Assembly: GCA_963796325.1 (NCBI GenBank)
Contig: CAWCLF010000001.1
Location: forward strand, 2,294,001-2,358,000
Length of the DNA stretch: 64,000 nucleotides
Origin: CAVYGN01 sp963796325
GTDB lineage: Bacteria; Spirochaetota; Brevinematia; Brevinematales; JAOACQ01
Direction: 5' to 3'
The position numbers and the translations under genes were made by a program. The stretch's first letter is position 1; every line of letters starts with the position of its first letter. Below, piece by piece: positions 8,487 to 16,666 of the stretch. The notes beneath the pieces were generated by a model. It was not told the DNA's origin, made no database searches, and worked only from the letters and a program-made list of their open reading frames with translations.

Positions 8487-8855
8487 TCACCGTTTATAAT
8501 AGCCTGGTCCCGTATAACCCATAACGTTTGAAATTGGAAGGTCTTTACGGCAAGGCAGCTCAATTTCATCAATATCTATTGAATATTTAATGCTGTTTGG
8601 ATTTTGATTAATTATTATCAGGCTCATATCCTTTGATCCAGTATTAATACTTTTATCAAAATAATTGTCTTTGACTTTATGATATATTAATTCACCTTTA
8701 AGGAATTCGCCTTTTTTCAAGAAATATTCCGTGTTTTTCTCGCCTGTAATAATTATATCAATAACAGAATCAGCCCTTATTCGTATTTTTATAAGGCCAT
8801 ACGGCGATGATCCTAATTTATAAACAGTTGCAGAAGATGATTTAAGTTCTTCCAT
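8487..8855 (-). CDS. Hypothetical protein, AT-rich cassette gene 2
   Basis: A 122-residue soluble protein, not recognised. It is predicted mostly beta: alternating segments such as YGLIKIRIRADSVIDIIITG (residues 19-38) and MSLIIINQNPNSIKYSIDIDEIEL. It ends in a Gly/Tyr-rich tail (VMGYTGPGYYKR). No signal peptide or Cys is obvious. It starts 10 bases after the stop of the membrane-protein gene 8866-9288, so the two are likely one transcript. Both have AT-rich codon use unlike the chromosome around them. The pairing of a two-TM protein with a small beta protein resembles accessory two-gene cassettes, but no function can be assigned. Confidence 0.65.
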   Translation of the reverse strand: MEELKSSSATVYKLGSSPYGLIKIRIRADSVIDIIITGEKNTEYFLKKGEFLKGELIYHKVKDNYFDKSINTGSKDMSLIIINQNPNSIKYSIDIDEIELPCRKDLPISNVMGYTGPGYYKR

Positions 8856-8865
8856 ATTTCTCCCC

Positions 8866-9288
8866 CTATTTATCTTTACCAGAAGAATATATTGAATTTA
8901 TTTTGGCATTAAATTCCATATCTTTATATTTTGATAGCGTTGTTATTTTATATATTACCACGCGAAAAAATAGAAGCCCTGCAAAGAATAAAAACCCAAT
9001 CCAATCCTTACTTATCAAATCTGCTAAATTTGTTACACGTTTCAAGATATCACCATCATTCCATAAAACTATTTTTAAAAGCCAAATAAAGGCGGTCGCC
9101 AATATAAATCCTACAATCAATAATTCAATTATTGATAATAGAACCTGGTAAATGTTTCCCATTGTTGTATAAATGGGAGGTATTTCCTCTTTGTCTTTTT
9201 CTTTGGGTTCATTAATCTTTCGAACGCTTTTTAAATCAATAGGGGGATTAATGTTTTCTAAATTGATTTTATAATCATTATCTCCCAT
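8866..9288 (-). CDS. Two-TM membrane protein, AT-rich cassette gene 1
   Basis: The 140-residue protein has a charged N-terminal region of about 45 residues (including INEPKEKDKEEIPP), then two hydrophobic segments near residues 50-72 (LLSIIELLIVGFILATAFIW) and 95-113 (WIGFLFFAGLLFFRVVIY). A short Lys-rich tail follows. I recognise no family. Its overlapping style, AT-rich codons and position 10 bases ahead of the beta-rich gene 8487-8855 mark a two-gene transcript. The cassette is bracketed by related ATCTGCG-type repeats. A membrane-associated accessory system is one possibility, but that is only a guess. Confidence 0.65.
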   Translation of the reverse strand: MGDNDYKINLENINPPIDLKSVRKINEPKEKDKEEIPPIYTTMGNIYQVLLSIIELLIVGFILATAFIWLLKIVLWNDGDILKRVTNLADLISKDWIGFLFFAGLLFFRVVIYKITTLSKYKDMEFNAKINSIYSSGKDK

Positions 9289-9416
9289 TATTTACCCCAT
9301 TAATTTGCTTCGTAATTATATGATAACACAAATTAATTCTGGTTTCAAATTTTTATGGCCAACTCCAAGGATCATCCGGACCAGTACCGATAATTGCAAA
9401 AGTATCTTTATCCCTC

Positions 9417-9447
9417 TTATCTGCGTTTATCTGCGCAATCTGCGGAT
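9417..9447 (+). repeat. ATCTGCG-type repeat, right of AT-rich cassette
   Basis: Contains ATCTGCG twice and ends ATCTGCGGAT, related to the minus-strand copy at 8236-8268. The two are in opposite orientation around the cassette genes. Confidence 0.5.
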
Positions 9448-9510
9448 TTTTTCCGTTTTCCATAACCTAATTATAACAATAATTTTATGATTTAATAAAT
9501 TTAGCGGAAT

Positions 9511-9541
9511 AAAAAAACCCGGCCTCCTTCGAGACCGGGCC
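9511..9541 (-). terminator. Intrinsic terminator of the flagellin gene
   Basis: On the minus strand CCCGGTCTC-GAAG-GAGGCCGGG forms a 9-base-pair stem (one G-U pair) with a 4-base loop, followed directly by TTTTTTT. It lies 14 bases after the flagellin stop codon. This is the clearest intrinsic terminator in the window. Confidence 0.9.
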
Positions 9542-9554
9542 TTATCAAATATTA

Positions 9555-10427
9555 TTATCTTAAAAGCTGCAGCATCAGTTGAGGCTTTTGATTTGCCTGG
9601 GCAAGCATTGCCGTGGCAGCCTGTGAAAGTATCTGGGATCTCACGAAGTTGGACATTTCTTCAGCCATATCGGAGTCCCTGATTCTGGATTCCGCGGACT
9701 GCATGTTTTCATATCCTACCATCAACCCGACGGATGCCTTTTCAAGCCTGTTCTGGTAAGCGCCCATATCGGCTCTCTGCTTGGAAACTTTCATAAGAGC
9801 CAGATCGACCATACCTATGGTCATGTTCGCCTTATCGGGCGTGGAAAGACTGATAAAGGAAGCGCTCTGTGCATTGCCTATGGGAGATTTAAGGCCAAGT
9901 CCCTGGGAACTCATCGTTCCGATGTAAAGCCTGATCCTCTGGTCCATGTTGGCGCCCATATGCAGCCAGATGCTGGCCATAACGGTGTTCTCCCCTGTCG
10001 GCCTTGCAAATCTTCCTGTCAGCAGGTTCATTCCGTTAAACTGGGCGTGGCTGGCAATCCTGTCGATTTCCGCCACAAGCTCGGAAACTTCAACCTGGAT
10101 CTGCATCCTGTCTTCAGTGCTGTAAATACCGTTGGAAGCCTGGACTGCAAGTTCCCTGATACGCTGGAGTATGGTATGGGTTTCATCCAGGTAGCCTTCG
10201 GAAGTCTGAATGAATGAAACACCGTCCATTACATTCATCTGGGCTCTTTTTAAACCCTGGATCTGGCTGCGCATTTTTTCAGAAACGGCAAGCCCTGAAG
10301 CGTCGTCACCCGCACGGTTGATACGCATACCTGAAGAGAGTTTTTCAATGCCTTTGTCGCTGTCTCTGTTGTTAAGGAAGAGCTGGCGATGGGTAAAAAT
10401 GGCACTGATGTTGTGGTTGATAATCAT
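9555..10427 (-). CDS. flaB: Flagellin, spirochaete FlaB-like
   Basis: A 290-residue flagellin. The N-terminal D0/D1 region has MIINHNISAIFTHRQL, then GIEKLSSGMRINRAGDDASGLAVSEKMRSQI. The C-terminal D0 region has SRIRDSDMAEEM and ends MLAQANQKPQLMLQLLR. The short centre (GANMDQRIRLYIGTMSSQGLGL) is the pattern of spirochaete FlaB core filament proteins, which assemble in the periplasm. There is no bulky variable D2/D3 domain. ATG 10427 is chosen because AAGGAGG precedes it and the product then begins like other flagellins. The gene is monocistronic with a strong terminator. Its leader holds a CsrA-type hairpin plus an SD-overlapping GGA motif, described separately. No other flagellar genes are nearby. 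Confidence 0.95.
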   Translation of the reverse strand: MIINHNISAIFTHRQLFLNNRDSDKGIEKLSSGMRINRAGDDASGLAVSEKMRSQIQGLKRAQMNVMDGVSFIQTSEGYLDETHTILQRIRELAVQASNGIYSTEDRMQIQVEVSELVAEIDRIASHAQFNGMNLLTGRFARPTGENTVMASIWLHMGANMDQRIRLYIGTMSSQGLGLKSPIGNAQSASFISLSTPDKANMTIGMVDLALMKVSKQRADMGAYQNRLEKASVGLMVGYENMQSAESRIRDSDMAEEMSNFVRSQILSQAATAMLAQANQKPQLMLQLLR

Positions 10428-10432
10428 GGTAT

Positions 10433-10469
10433 CCTCCTTGATAATTTTTGAGAACATCCTTGTTCTCAA
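10433..10469 (-). promoter_or_regulatory. Flagellin leader with CsrA-type hairpin and SD-overlapping site
   Basis: On the minus strand the leader holds TTGAGAAC-AAGGAT-GTTCTCAA (10469-10448), a perfect 8-base-pair stem with the loop AAGGAT. Its core ACAAGGATGT equals the high-affinity CsrA consensus ACARGGAUGU, shown in a hairpin loop as CsrA prefers. Eight bases further lies the Shine-Dalgarno AAGGAGG (10439-10433), itself a GGA site. Two CsrA sites, one blocking the SD, is the arrangement known for the Bacillus subtilis hag leader. Repression of flagellin translation by CsrA is the inferred role. Confidence 0.75.
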
Positions 10470-10573
10470 CTTATTATTAATTTCGGAAAATAAGGAATTT
10501 CGATTAGGATTATGTGAAATTTTTTTTAGGATTAAACGTGATTCTAATGGAGACGGCGGGGCAGATATAATAA

Positions 10574-10650
10574 TTCGGGCTGGAGGGATTCGAACCCTCG
10601 GCTTCTTGGTCCCGAACCAAGCGCGCTAGCCAAACTGCGCTACAGCCCGA
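10574..10650 (-). tRNA. tRNA-Pro (anticodon CGG)
   Basis: On the minus strand the 7-base acceptor arms TCGGGCT/AGCCCGA pair fully. The D-arm GCGC...GCGC, anticodon stem CTTGG/CCAAG, loop TTCGGGA and T-arm GAGGGTTCGAATCCCTC are all standard. The loop gives anticodon CGG, which reads CCG proline codons. The discriminator is A, and the CCA end is not encoded. It lies between the flagellin leader and a small outer-membrane-type gene. Confidence 0.95.
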
Positions 10651-10683
10651 TAAAAAGAATATGAATGATCCGTAAACGGGAAT

Positions 10684-11178
10684 TTAAAATGAGTCCCCAA
10701 ACTTGAGCCCGAATTTGATTGATAATGCACCTAAAGGGAGAGACTGACTGCTGGCAAATAAATAATTATAACCCAGGTAAGGTTCCAGGAAAATGCCTCT
10801 TGATTCTTGAGACAGGAACTTGTAGCCGAAATCGGCTCCTAATCCGGGAAATGATATTGAACCGCCGCTGTAATTAATAAAATTATAATCGAAACAAATG
10901 CCTGCAAATAAGCCGCCTGCAGCATTACCGGTAAAGTACCAGCGCGCTTCGGCCCCCGGTGAAAACATGGAAAATTCAGCCCCGAAATACCCGATATTTA
11001 TCATTGCAGACAGATTGTCGGTAAAAGTCATTTCGTAACTCGCACCGATTCCATATCCGCCCAGTATCATACCGGTAACTGTAGGACCGACATCAATGGC
11101 CAGTGCATATTTCGGCCCCCCGGCAAATGCGCCTGTGAATATCATAATCAGCAATAAACCGGATAAAATAATCTTCAT
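10684..11178 (-). CDS. Predicted outer-membrane beta-barrel protein
   Basis: From ATG 11178 the product is 164 residues. It starts with a cleavable signal peptide (MKIILSGLLLIMIFTGAFA-GG). The rest alternates short polar turns and amphipathic beta strands (GYGIGASYEMTFTDNLSAMINIGYF, RGIFLEPYLGYNYLFA, ALSIKFGLKF) and ends in an aromatic-terminated strand GDSF. That is the look of a small eight-strand barrel in the outer membrane, such as those grouped with OmpA/OmpW-like barrels. An ATG four codons earlier (11190) is possible, but AGGA sits too close to it. The ligand or role is unknown. Confidence 0.65.
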   Translation of the reverse strand: MKIILSGLLLIMIFTGAFAGGPKYALAIDVGPTVTGMILGGYGIGASYEMTFTDNLSAMINIGYFGAEFSMFSPGAEARWYFTGNAAGGLFAGICFDYNFINYSGGSISFPGLGADFGYKFLSQESRGIFLEPYLGYNYLFASSQSLPLGALSIKFGLKFGDSF

Positions 11179-11420
11179 AAATATATCCATTCCTGTTAAC
11201 CTGAATTCTCGGTCGCCCTATGTAAAACACCGCTTTATTTTAAAAAACAACGGAATTAATGTCAAAAATAGTCCTGTCCCGGATTTTTTAAACGGTCACA
11301 CGCTGAGGCGTCATTTTCCAGGACTTACATAATAAAATATTTGTTGCTAGATGTTATAAATTGTAATAACATAAAAAGGTCGTTTTTTTAATATTTCATA
11401 TTAAGTTAGGGAGGTGTTTC

Positions 11421-11975
11421 ATGTTACCTGAAATGCAGGATATTGCAAGGAGGATAAGAGAATTACGCGATATTAACGGAATTTCCCTTGAAACCCTTGC
11501 CAGGGAGTTCAATGTTTCTGTTGAAGACTACGCCCGCTATGAGAGCGGCTCTTCCGACATACCTCTGGGTTTTCTTTTCCAGCTTGCAGGAAAATTCAAC
11601 GTGGATATGACTGCGCTTGTTTCCGGCGAGGAGCCCAGGCTTAAGGTTTTCAGCGTTGTAAGAAAGAACACGGGTATTTCCGTAAACCGCAGAAAGGAAT
11701 ATAAATACAGGGACCTTGCCTATAATTTTATCGGAAGAAAATCTGAAGTGTTTTGTGTTACCGTTGACCCCATAAGCGGGGACAGGCCTTCTAATTTTTA
11801 TTCTCATGAAGGCCAGGAAATCAATTATATCCTTGAAGGCACTCTCAAGGTTTATATTGACACCCATGAAGTTATACTTGAGGAAGGAGACTGCCTTTAT
11901 TTGGATTCAGGGCATAAACATGCCATGATAAGTTTAAATAACAAACCTGCCGTTTTCCTGGCAGTAATATTATAG
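11421..11975 (+). CDS. XRE-family regulator with cupin sensor domain
   Basis: A 184-residue regulator. Residues 6-62 form a lambda-repressor-type helix-turn-helix (IARRIRELRDINGISLETLAREFNVSVEDYARYESG). Residues 110-180 form a cupin barrel with the SHEGQEINYILEGTLKVYIDTHEVILEEGDCLYLDSGHKHAM pattern, keeping several metal-ligand histidines and Glu. This XRE-cupin family usually senses a small ligand and controls an adjacent operon. The ATG has GGGAGGTG upstream. The acyl-CoA synthetase gene follows after 29 bases, so autoregulation of this pair is likely. A partial palindrome GTTAT-N8-ATAAC at 11353-11370 is a candidate operator. Confidence 0.9.
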   Translation: MLPEMQDIARRIRELRDINGISLETLAREFNVSVEDYARYESGSSDIPLGFLFQLAGKFNVDMTALVSGEEPRLKVFSVVRKNTGISVNRRKEYKYRDLAYNFIGRKSEVFCVTVDPISGDRPSNFYSHEGQEINYILEGTLKVYIDTHEVILEEGDCLYLDSGHKHAMISLNNKPAVFLAVIL

Positions 11976-12004
11976 ATTAATATAATATATGAGGAAGGTT
12001 AAAA

Positions 12005-13675
12005 ATGCTTGACAAATTTGTAAACAGGATCGATTTCAAGGATTATGAAGACTATTACAAAAATTTCAAGATCAATATTCCAGATAATTTTAACTTTGCA
12101 TTCGATATTACTGACGAGTGGGCTAAAAAATCTCCGGATAAAATTGCCATGGTCTGGTGCGACGACAACGGCAACGAATCGGTTTTTTCTTTCGGCAAAC
12201 TCAAGGAAATGAGCGACAGGACAGCCTCCTTTTTCAAATCGATCGGCATTAAAAAAGGAGACCCTGTTATGCTGATCCTCAAGCGCAGGTATCATTTCTG
12301 GTTTGTTTTACTGGCCCTGCACAAGATAGGCGCAGTTGCCATTCCTGCAACCCATCTCCTGACAACCAAGGATATTATTTACAGGAATAATGCCGCCGAT
12401 ATAAAAATGATTGTTTCGGTAGGGGATAAGGAAGTTCTGGACCATGTTGACGAGGCTCAGGACAAATCTCCGACACTGGCATTAAAGGTCAAAATTGAGG
12501 GCGAAGCCAGGAAGGGCTGGTACGATTTCAATGATGAGATCATGAAAGCGTCCCCCGTTTTCAATCGTCCAAACGGCGACGAATCTGTGAAGAACAGCGA
12601 TATGTTCCTCCTTTATTTCACATCGGGAACTACAGGGATGCCCAAAATGGTGGTCCATAATTATGCATACCCGCTTGCCCATATCATCACGTCGAAGTAC
12701 TGGCAAAACGTCACCGATGACGGGCTTCATCTTACCGTATCGGATACAGGCTGGGCCAAAGCGGCCTGGGGCAAGATTTACGGTCAATGGATATGCGGAA
12801 GCGCAATTTTCGTATACGATTACGGTACAAAGTTCAAGCCGAAAGACCTGCTTGATGTCATTGAAAAATACGGCATCACTTCATTTTGCGCTCCTCCCAC
12901 GATTTTCCGTTATCTTATCAAGGAAGATTTGAAAAAATATAATTTCTCCAAATTGAAATACTGCACGGTCGCCGGAGAACCTTTAAACCCTGAAGTTTAT
13001 AACCGGTTCCTGGAAGCTACCGGTATAAAATTGATGGAAGGGTATGGACAGACCGAACTGGTGGTGACCATTGCCAATTTTACAGGAATGAAGCCTAAAC
13101 CGGGTTCAATGGGTAAACCTTCGCCGGGTTATGAGGTCGTACTCCTCAATGACGAAGGCAAGTTATGCGAAATCGGGGAAGAAGGCCAGATCGCTCTGCA
13201 TACTGATGTCAATAAACCCTGGGGAATATTTGACGGTTATTACAGGGACAAGGATCTGACTCAAAAATCATGGCATGACGGATATTACTATACCGGCGAT
13301 ATGGCATGGCGTGATGAAGACGGATTCTACTGGTTTGTCGGCAGGGCTGACGATCTTATAAAGAGTTCCGGATACAGGATCGGACCGTTCGAGGTTGAAA
13401 GTGCAATGCTTGAACACCCGGCTGTCATGGAATGCGCGGTTACGGGAGTTCCCGACCCTGACAGGGGCCAGGTTGTAAAAGCTACAGTTACACTGGCCAA
13501 GGGTTATACACCCAGCGACGACTTGAAACTAGAACTGCAGGAACATGTCAAAAAAGTGACTGCCCCTTATAAATATCCGCGCATTATCGAGTTTGTCGCC
13601 GAGCTTCCAAAAACGATCAGCGGTAAAATACGGCGCGTTGAAATTCGTGAAAAAGAGGACCGGGACCCGAGTTAG
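12005..13675 (+). CDS. AMP-dependent acyl-CoA synthetase (medium-chain type)
   Basis: A 556-residue adenylate-forming enzyme that would activate a carboxylic acid to its acyl-AMP and then acyl-CoA in the cytoplasm. Motifs in order: P-loop-like YFTSGTTGMPKMV (about residues 200-212), EGYGQTE (about 347), YTGDMAWRDEDGFYWFVGRADDLIKSSGYRIGPFEVES (hinge and A8) and the catalytic lysine in KTISGKIRRVE near the C-terminus. The overall form resembles ACSM/benzoate-CoA-ligase-type enzymes rather than acetyl-CoA synthetase. It is in an operon with the XRE-cupin regulator, which probably senses its substrate or product. Its stop overlaps the convergent htpG stop by 3-4 bases. The substrate cannot be read from sequence. 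Confidence 0.9.
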   Translation: MLDKFVNRIDFKDYEDYYKNFKINIPDNFNFAFDITDEWAKKSPDKIAMVWCDDNGNESVFSFGKLKEMSDRTASFFKSIGIKKGDPVMLILKRRYHFWFVLLALHKIGAVAIPATHLLTTKDIIYRNNAADIKMIVSVGDKEVLDHVDEAQDKSPTLALKVKIEGEARKGWYDFNDEIMKASPVFNRPNGDESVKNSDMFLLYFTSGTTGMPKMVVHNYAYPLAHIITSKYWQNVTDDGLHLTVSDTGWAKAAWGKIYGQWICGSAIFVYDYGTKFKPKDLLDVIEKYGITSFCAPPTIFRYLIKEDLKKYNFSKLKYCTVAGEPLNPEVYNRFLEATGIKLMEGYGQTELVVTIANFTGMKPKPGSMGKPSPGYEVVLLNDEGKLCEIGEEGQIALHTDVNKPWGIFDGYYRDKDLTQKSWHDGYYYTGDMAWRDEDGFYWFVGRADDLIKSSGYRIGPFEVESAMLEHPAVMECAVTGVPDPDRGQVVKATVTLAKGYTPSDDLKLELQEHVKKVTAPYKYPRIIEFVAELPKTISGKIRRVEIREKEDRDPS

Positions 13676-15624
13676 ATATTTTTTTCCATAAGATTGAGTA
13701 CAAGGTTATTGAACTTCACCGGATCCGGCAGATCGGCTCCCTCTGATATAAGGGCGTATCCCAATAAAAGCTCTGCATAATCGTCAAGGACCGGATCGTT
13801 TTTGTCCTTCTTAAATCTGTCCCTTATCCGTGATATAAGCTGGTGTCCTGGATTTATTTCCAGGATCCTGCGCTTCAGTGGGTTTAAAGACTCCGATTCT
13901 TTTTTCATTATCTTTTCCAGATAGGGACTGACATCGAATTCTTCGCCTGTAATGCAAACCGGCGAATTGACAAGGCGTTTTGACAATTTCACTTCTTTTA
14001 TCGTGCTTTCGAGTTTCTTGCCCAGGAACTTGAGAAACTCCTCGTATTCCTCGCTTTTTTCTTTCATTTCTTTTTCATTTTTTTCTTTTTCTTCAGGGCT
14101 TTGTATATCGATATCTCCCTTTTCAATAGGCTTGATCTTCTTGCCCTTATATTCGGAGAGCGAACCGGCCATTATTTCATCAATAGGGCTGAGCAGGAAA
14201 AGGACTTCATATCGTTTAAGCTTAAGGGCTTCAAGGAGAGGAGAATTTTCCGCGATCGCCCTCGATTCTGCGGTAAGTGTGAATATCTCTTTCTGGTTCT
14301 CATTCATCCTTGAAATATAATCATCCAGGCCCGTCAATTTGCCGCCGTCCTGCGTGGATTCAAACAAGAGCAGAGAAGCGATCTTTTCACGGTTTTCAAA
14401 ATCCGAAATTACGCCTTCCTTTAGGGCATTGCCGAATTCCTTCCAGAATTTTATATAAAGATCCATTTCCTTCCCGGCAATTTCCTGGAGTGTATCAAGG
14501 ACCTTTTTTGTAAGGCTTTTTTTAATCTGTGCCACGTTCCTGTCCTGCTGGAGAATCTCCCTGGATATATTGAGGGGCAGGTCGCTCGATTCGACGACGC
14601 CTTTTATAAACCTGAGATATTTCGGCAGAAGATCTTCAAAGGCTTCCATGATCAGGACTTTTTTTACATAAAGCTGGAGGCCGCTTTTAAAACCCTGGTA
14701 ATAAAAATCGAATGGGGCTTTTGAAGGAAGGAACATCAGCGAATAAAATTCGACCGTTCCTTCGGCCTTGTAGTAAATATTCTTGAGTGGTTCATTCCAG
14801 TCATGAGATATATGCTTGTAAAATTCTTTATACTCCTCATCCTTGACTTCCTGGGGAGGCCTTATCCAGATCGGCTTCATCGAGTTCAAAGTTCTGTCTT
14901 CTGCAGTCTTGACTTTTTTGCCGTCAGGTTTCGGTTTTCCGTCCGCTCCTTTTTCAGTTTCTTCCCTTTCCTCCTTCATAATGATGGGATAATTAATAAA
15001 ATCCGAATATTTTTTAACTATACCTGAAACGGTATAAAAATCGGTGAAATCATCGATCCCGTTCTCTATGTCGACAGGCTTGAGATGAAGAGTTACTGTT
15101 GTCCCATGATTTTCTTTATCGCTCTGTTCAATGGTAAATTCGCCTTCTCCTGTCGATTCCCACCTGTAAGATGTAGTTTCTCCGGATTTTTTTGTATCGA
15201 TTATAACCCTGTCGGCCGCCATGAATGCCGAGTAGAAACCGACTCCGAATTGACCGATCATTTCGTTTACCGATGCTTCGGTTTTACTTTCCTTGAATTT
15301 TTTTATGAATTCCTGGGTGCCCGATCGTGCGATCGTACCTATATGCATAATCAGGTCGTCATGATTCATACCGATTCCATTATCGATCACTTTGAGGGTC
15401 CTGGCGGCAGGATCAGTTTCCAGGCGTATTTCAAACGATTCTCCCGGCACTAAAAGATCAGGCCTTGTAATCGCTTCGAAACGAATCCTGTCGATGGCAT
15501 CGGATGAATTTGAAATGAGTTCCCTTAAAAATATTTCCTTGTTTGTGTAGATGGAATGCACCATCAGATTTAATAGCTGTTTTGATTCAGCCTGGAAAGC
15601 AAATTTTTCAGCTGTCTGGCCCAT
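13672..15624 (-). CDS. htpG: Molecular chaperone HtpG (Hsp90)
   Basis: A 650-residue cytosolic Hsp90. The N-terminal GHKL ATPase shows LRELISNSSDAIDRIRFEA, DNGIGMNHDDL and GQFGVGFYSAFMAA. A middle domain follows, with a charged linker near residues 225-245 (EEREETEKGADGKPKPDGKK), longer than usual for bacterial HtpG. The C-terminal dimerisation domain ends NLVLNLMEKNI. A second charged stretch lies around residues 505-530 (EKEKNEKEMKEKSEEYEEF). GGAGGGAGG sits upstream of ATG 15624. I saw no CIRCE element. The gene ends convergently against the acyl-CoA synthetase with a 3-4 base overlap. Confidence 0.97.
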   Translation of the reverse strand: MGQTAEKFAFQAESKQLLNLMVHSIYTNKEIFLRELISNSSDAIDRIRFEAITRPDLLVPGESFEIRLETDPAARTLKVIDNGIGMNHDDLIMHIGTIARSGTQEFIKKFKESKTEASVNEMIGQFGVGFYSAFMAADRVIIDTKKSGETTSYRWESTGEGEFTIEQSDKENHGTTVTLHLKPVDIENGIDDFTDFYTVSGIVKKYSDFINYPIIMKEEREETEKGADGKPKPDGKKVKTAEDRTLNSMKPIWIRPPQEVKDEEYKEFYKHISHDWNEPLKNIYYKAEGTVEFYSLMFLPSKAPFDFYYQGFKSGLQLYVKKVLIMEAFEDLLPKYLRFIKGVVESSDLPLNISREILQQDRNVAQIKKSLTKKVLDTLQEIAGKEMDLYIKFWKEFGNALKEGVISDFENREKIASLLLFESTQDGGKLTGLDDYISRMNENQKEIFTLTAESRAIAENSPLLEALKLKRYEVLFLLSPIDEIMAGSLSEYKGKKIKPIEKGDIDIQSPEEKEKNEKEMKEKSEEYEEFLKFLGKKLESTIKEVKLSKRLVNSPVCITGEEFDVSPYLEKIMKKESESLNPLKRRILEINPGHQLISRIRDRFKKDKNDPVLDDYAELLLGYALISEGADLPDPVKFNNLVLNLMEKNI

Positions 15625-15651
15625 TGGTTTAAATCCTCCCTCCCTTTAAAG

Positions 15652-16626
15652 TTATAATCCTCCGAAATTGGTTTCGGATGTTTCGGGATTGTTTGTAGCG
15701 GATGTCATCGAAGTTACTGGAATCTGGTTAGTTATACTGCTGCCGGCATAAAATTCGGAGTTCTCATGATGATAGGATACGAAAAACTGCCTCCTTTTAT
15801 GACCCGGATCGATCAATGAATTGTTGTCGCCCAGAAATAAAGTCGGGAATGTTTCTCTCCTCATGTAAAAGGCCTTGTAAACCATGAAATGGAGATGCGG
15901 ACCGCCGGTAAAACCGGTATTGCCGCTGAAGCCGATAATCTGTCCTTTTTTGACGCTATCCCCCGGTTTTACAAGGCTTCCGTTTTTCATAAGATGCACA
16001 TATTCACCGAAAGATCCGTCTTTATGATAAACGGTAATATAATTCGCCAGTTTAGCATATCTGTAACGAAGCCCTCCCCAGCTTGAGTCCTCTTTGACAT
16101 CAACTACTACTCCGTCCCTTGCTGCGCAAACCGGTGTGCCTATATTCATTCCAAAATCGATTGAATATTGAATCCAGGTGCCTGCCTGGTGTGAAAAACT
16201 TCCTTTGTAGCCCTGATTTACCATGTGTTCTGTCCCTTCCTCAAAGGGGATGAAATAAATAAAATTCGTGTCGGGAACCGCATCCGGGTCGCCCATGGCT
16301 TCTTCCACAGTAAAAGCCAGGCTGTTGGAAGGGTTCTGCCATGTTATTACACTGAAAAGGTATAAACCCTTTTCCTGGGGTTTAAGTTTCGTATAAAACG
16401 GCACATGCACGCTCAGGCACAGCTGATCGGCATTTTTAAGATTGACCAGTATTTGATAGGGACAGTAATTTTCGTTATCGGCGTAGAAAACGTATTCATG
16501 CTCGCCGGCTTTAAGATAATATACCTTGATGTAGCTGGAAGAGAATAAAAAAATATGGAAAAGGAATAAAAAACCGGTTATTAAAATTGCGATCCTTGAA
16601 AAATACTGCGGAAACTGATGCCTCAT
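15652..16626 (-). CDS. Exported M23-family metallopeptidase
   Basis: A 324-residue protein with an N-terminal hydrophobic segment at about residues 10-30 (IAILITGFLFLFHIFLFSSS), acting as signal or anchor. Residues 60-130 form a beta-rich extracytoplasmic region. The LytM/M23 domain at about 145-275 has SHQAGTWIQYSIDFGM (H and D ligands), GEYVHLMKNG and GPHLHFMV (final ligands). Such enzymes cut peptide cross-links in peptidoglycan. A Ser/Thr/Asn-rich tail ends NFGGL. GGAG precedes ATG 16626; an upstream GTG in frame lacks spacing. It lies 40 bases after the radical SAM gene. Confidence 0.85.
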   Translation of the reverse strand: MRHQFPQYFSRIAILITGFLFLFHIFLFSSSYIKVYYLKAGEHEYVFYADNENYCPYQILVNLKNADQLCLSVHVPFYTKLKPQEKGLYLFSVITWQNPSNSLAFTVEEAMGDPDAVPDTNFIYFIPFEEGTEHMVNQGYKGSFSHQAGTWIQYSIDFGMNIGTPVCAARDGVVVDVKEDSSWGGLRYRYAKLANYITVYHKDGSFGEYVHLMKNGSLVKPGDSVKKGQIIGFSGNTGFTGGPHLHFMVYKAFYMRRETFPTLFLGDNNSLIDPGHKRRQFFVSYHHENSEFYAGSSITNQIPVTSMTSATNNPETSETNFGGL

Positions 16627-16666
16627 AGAACACACTCCATTAATTCGTTTTATTTCATGACTTTTC

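Noticed and set aside
15625..15651. CIRCE heat-shock operator at htpG
   Set aside because: No TTAGCACTC-N9-GAGTGCTAA-like inverted repeat was seen in the leader.
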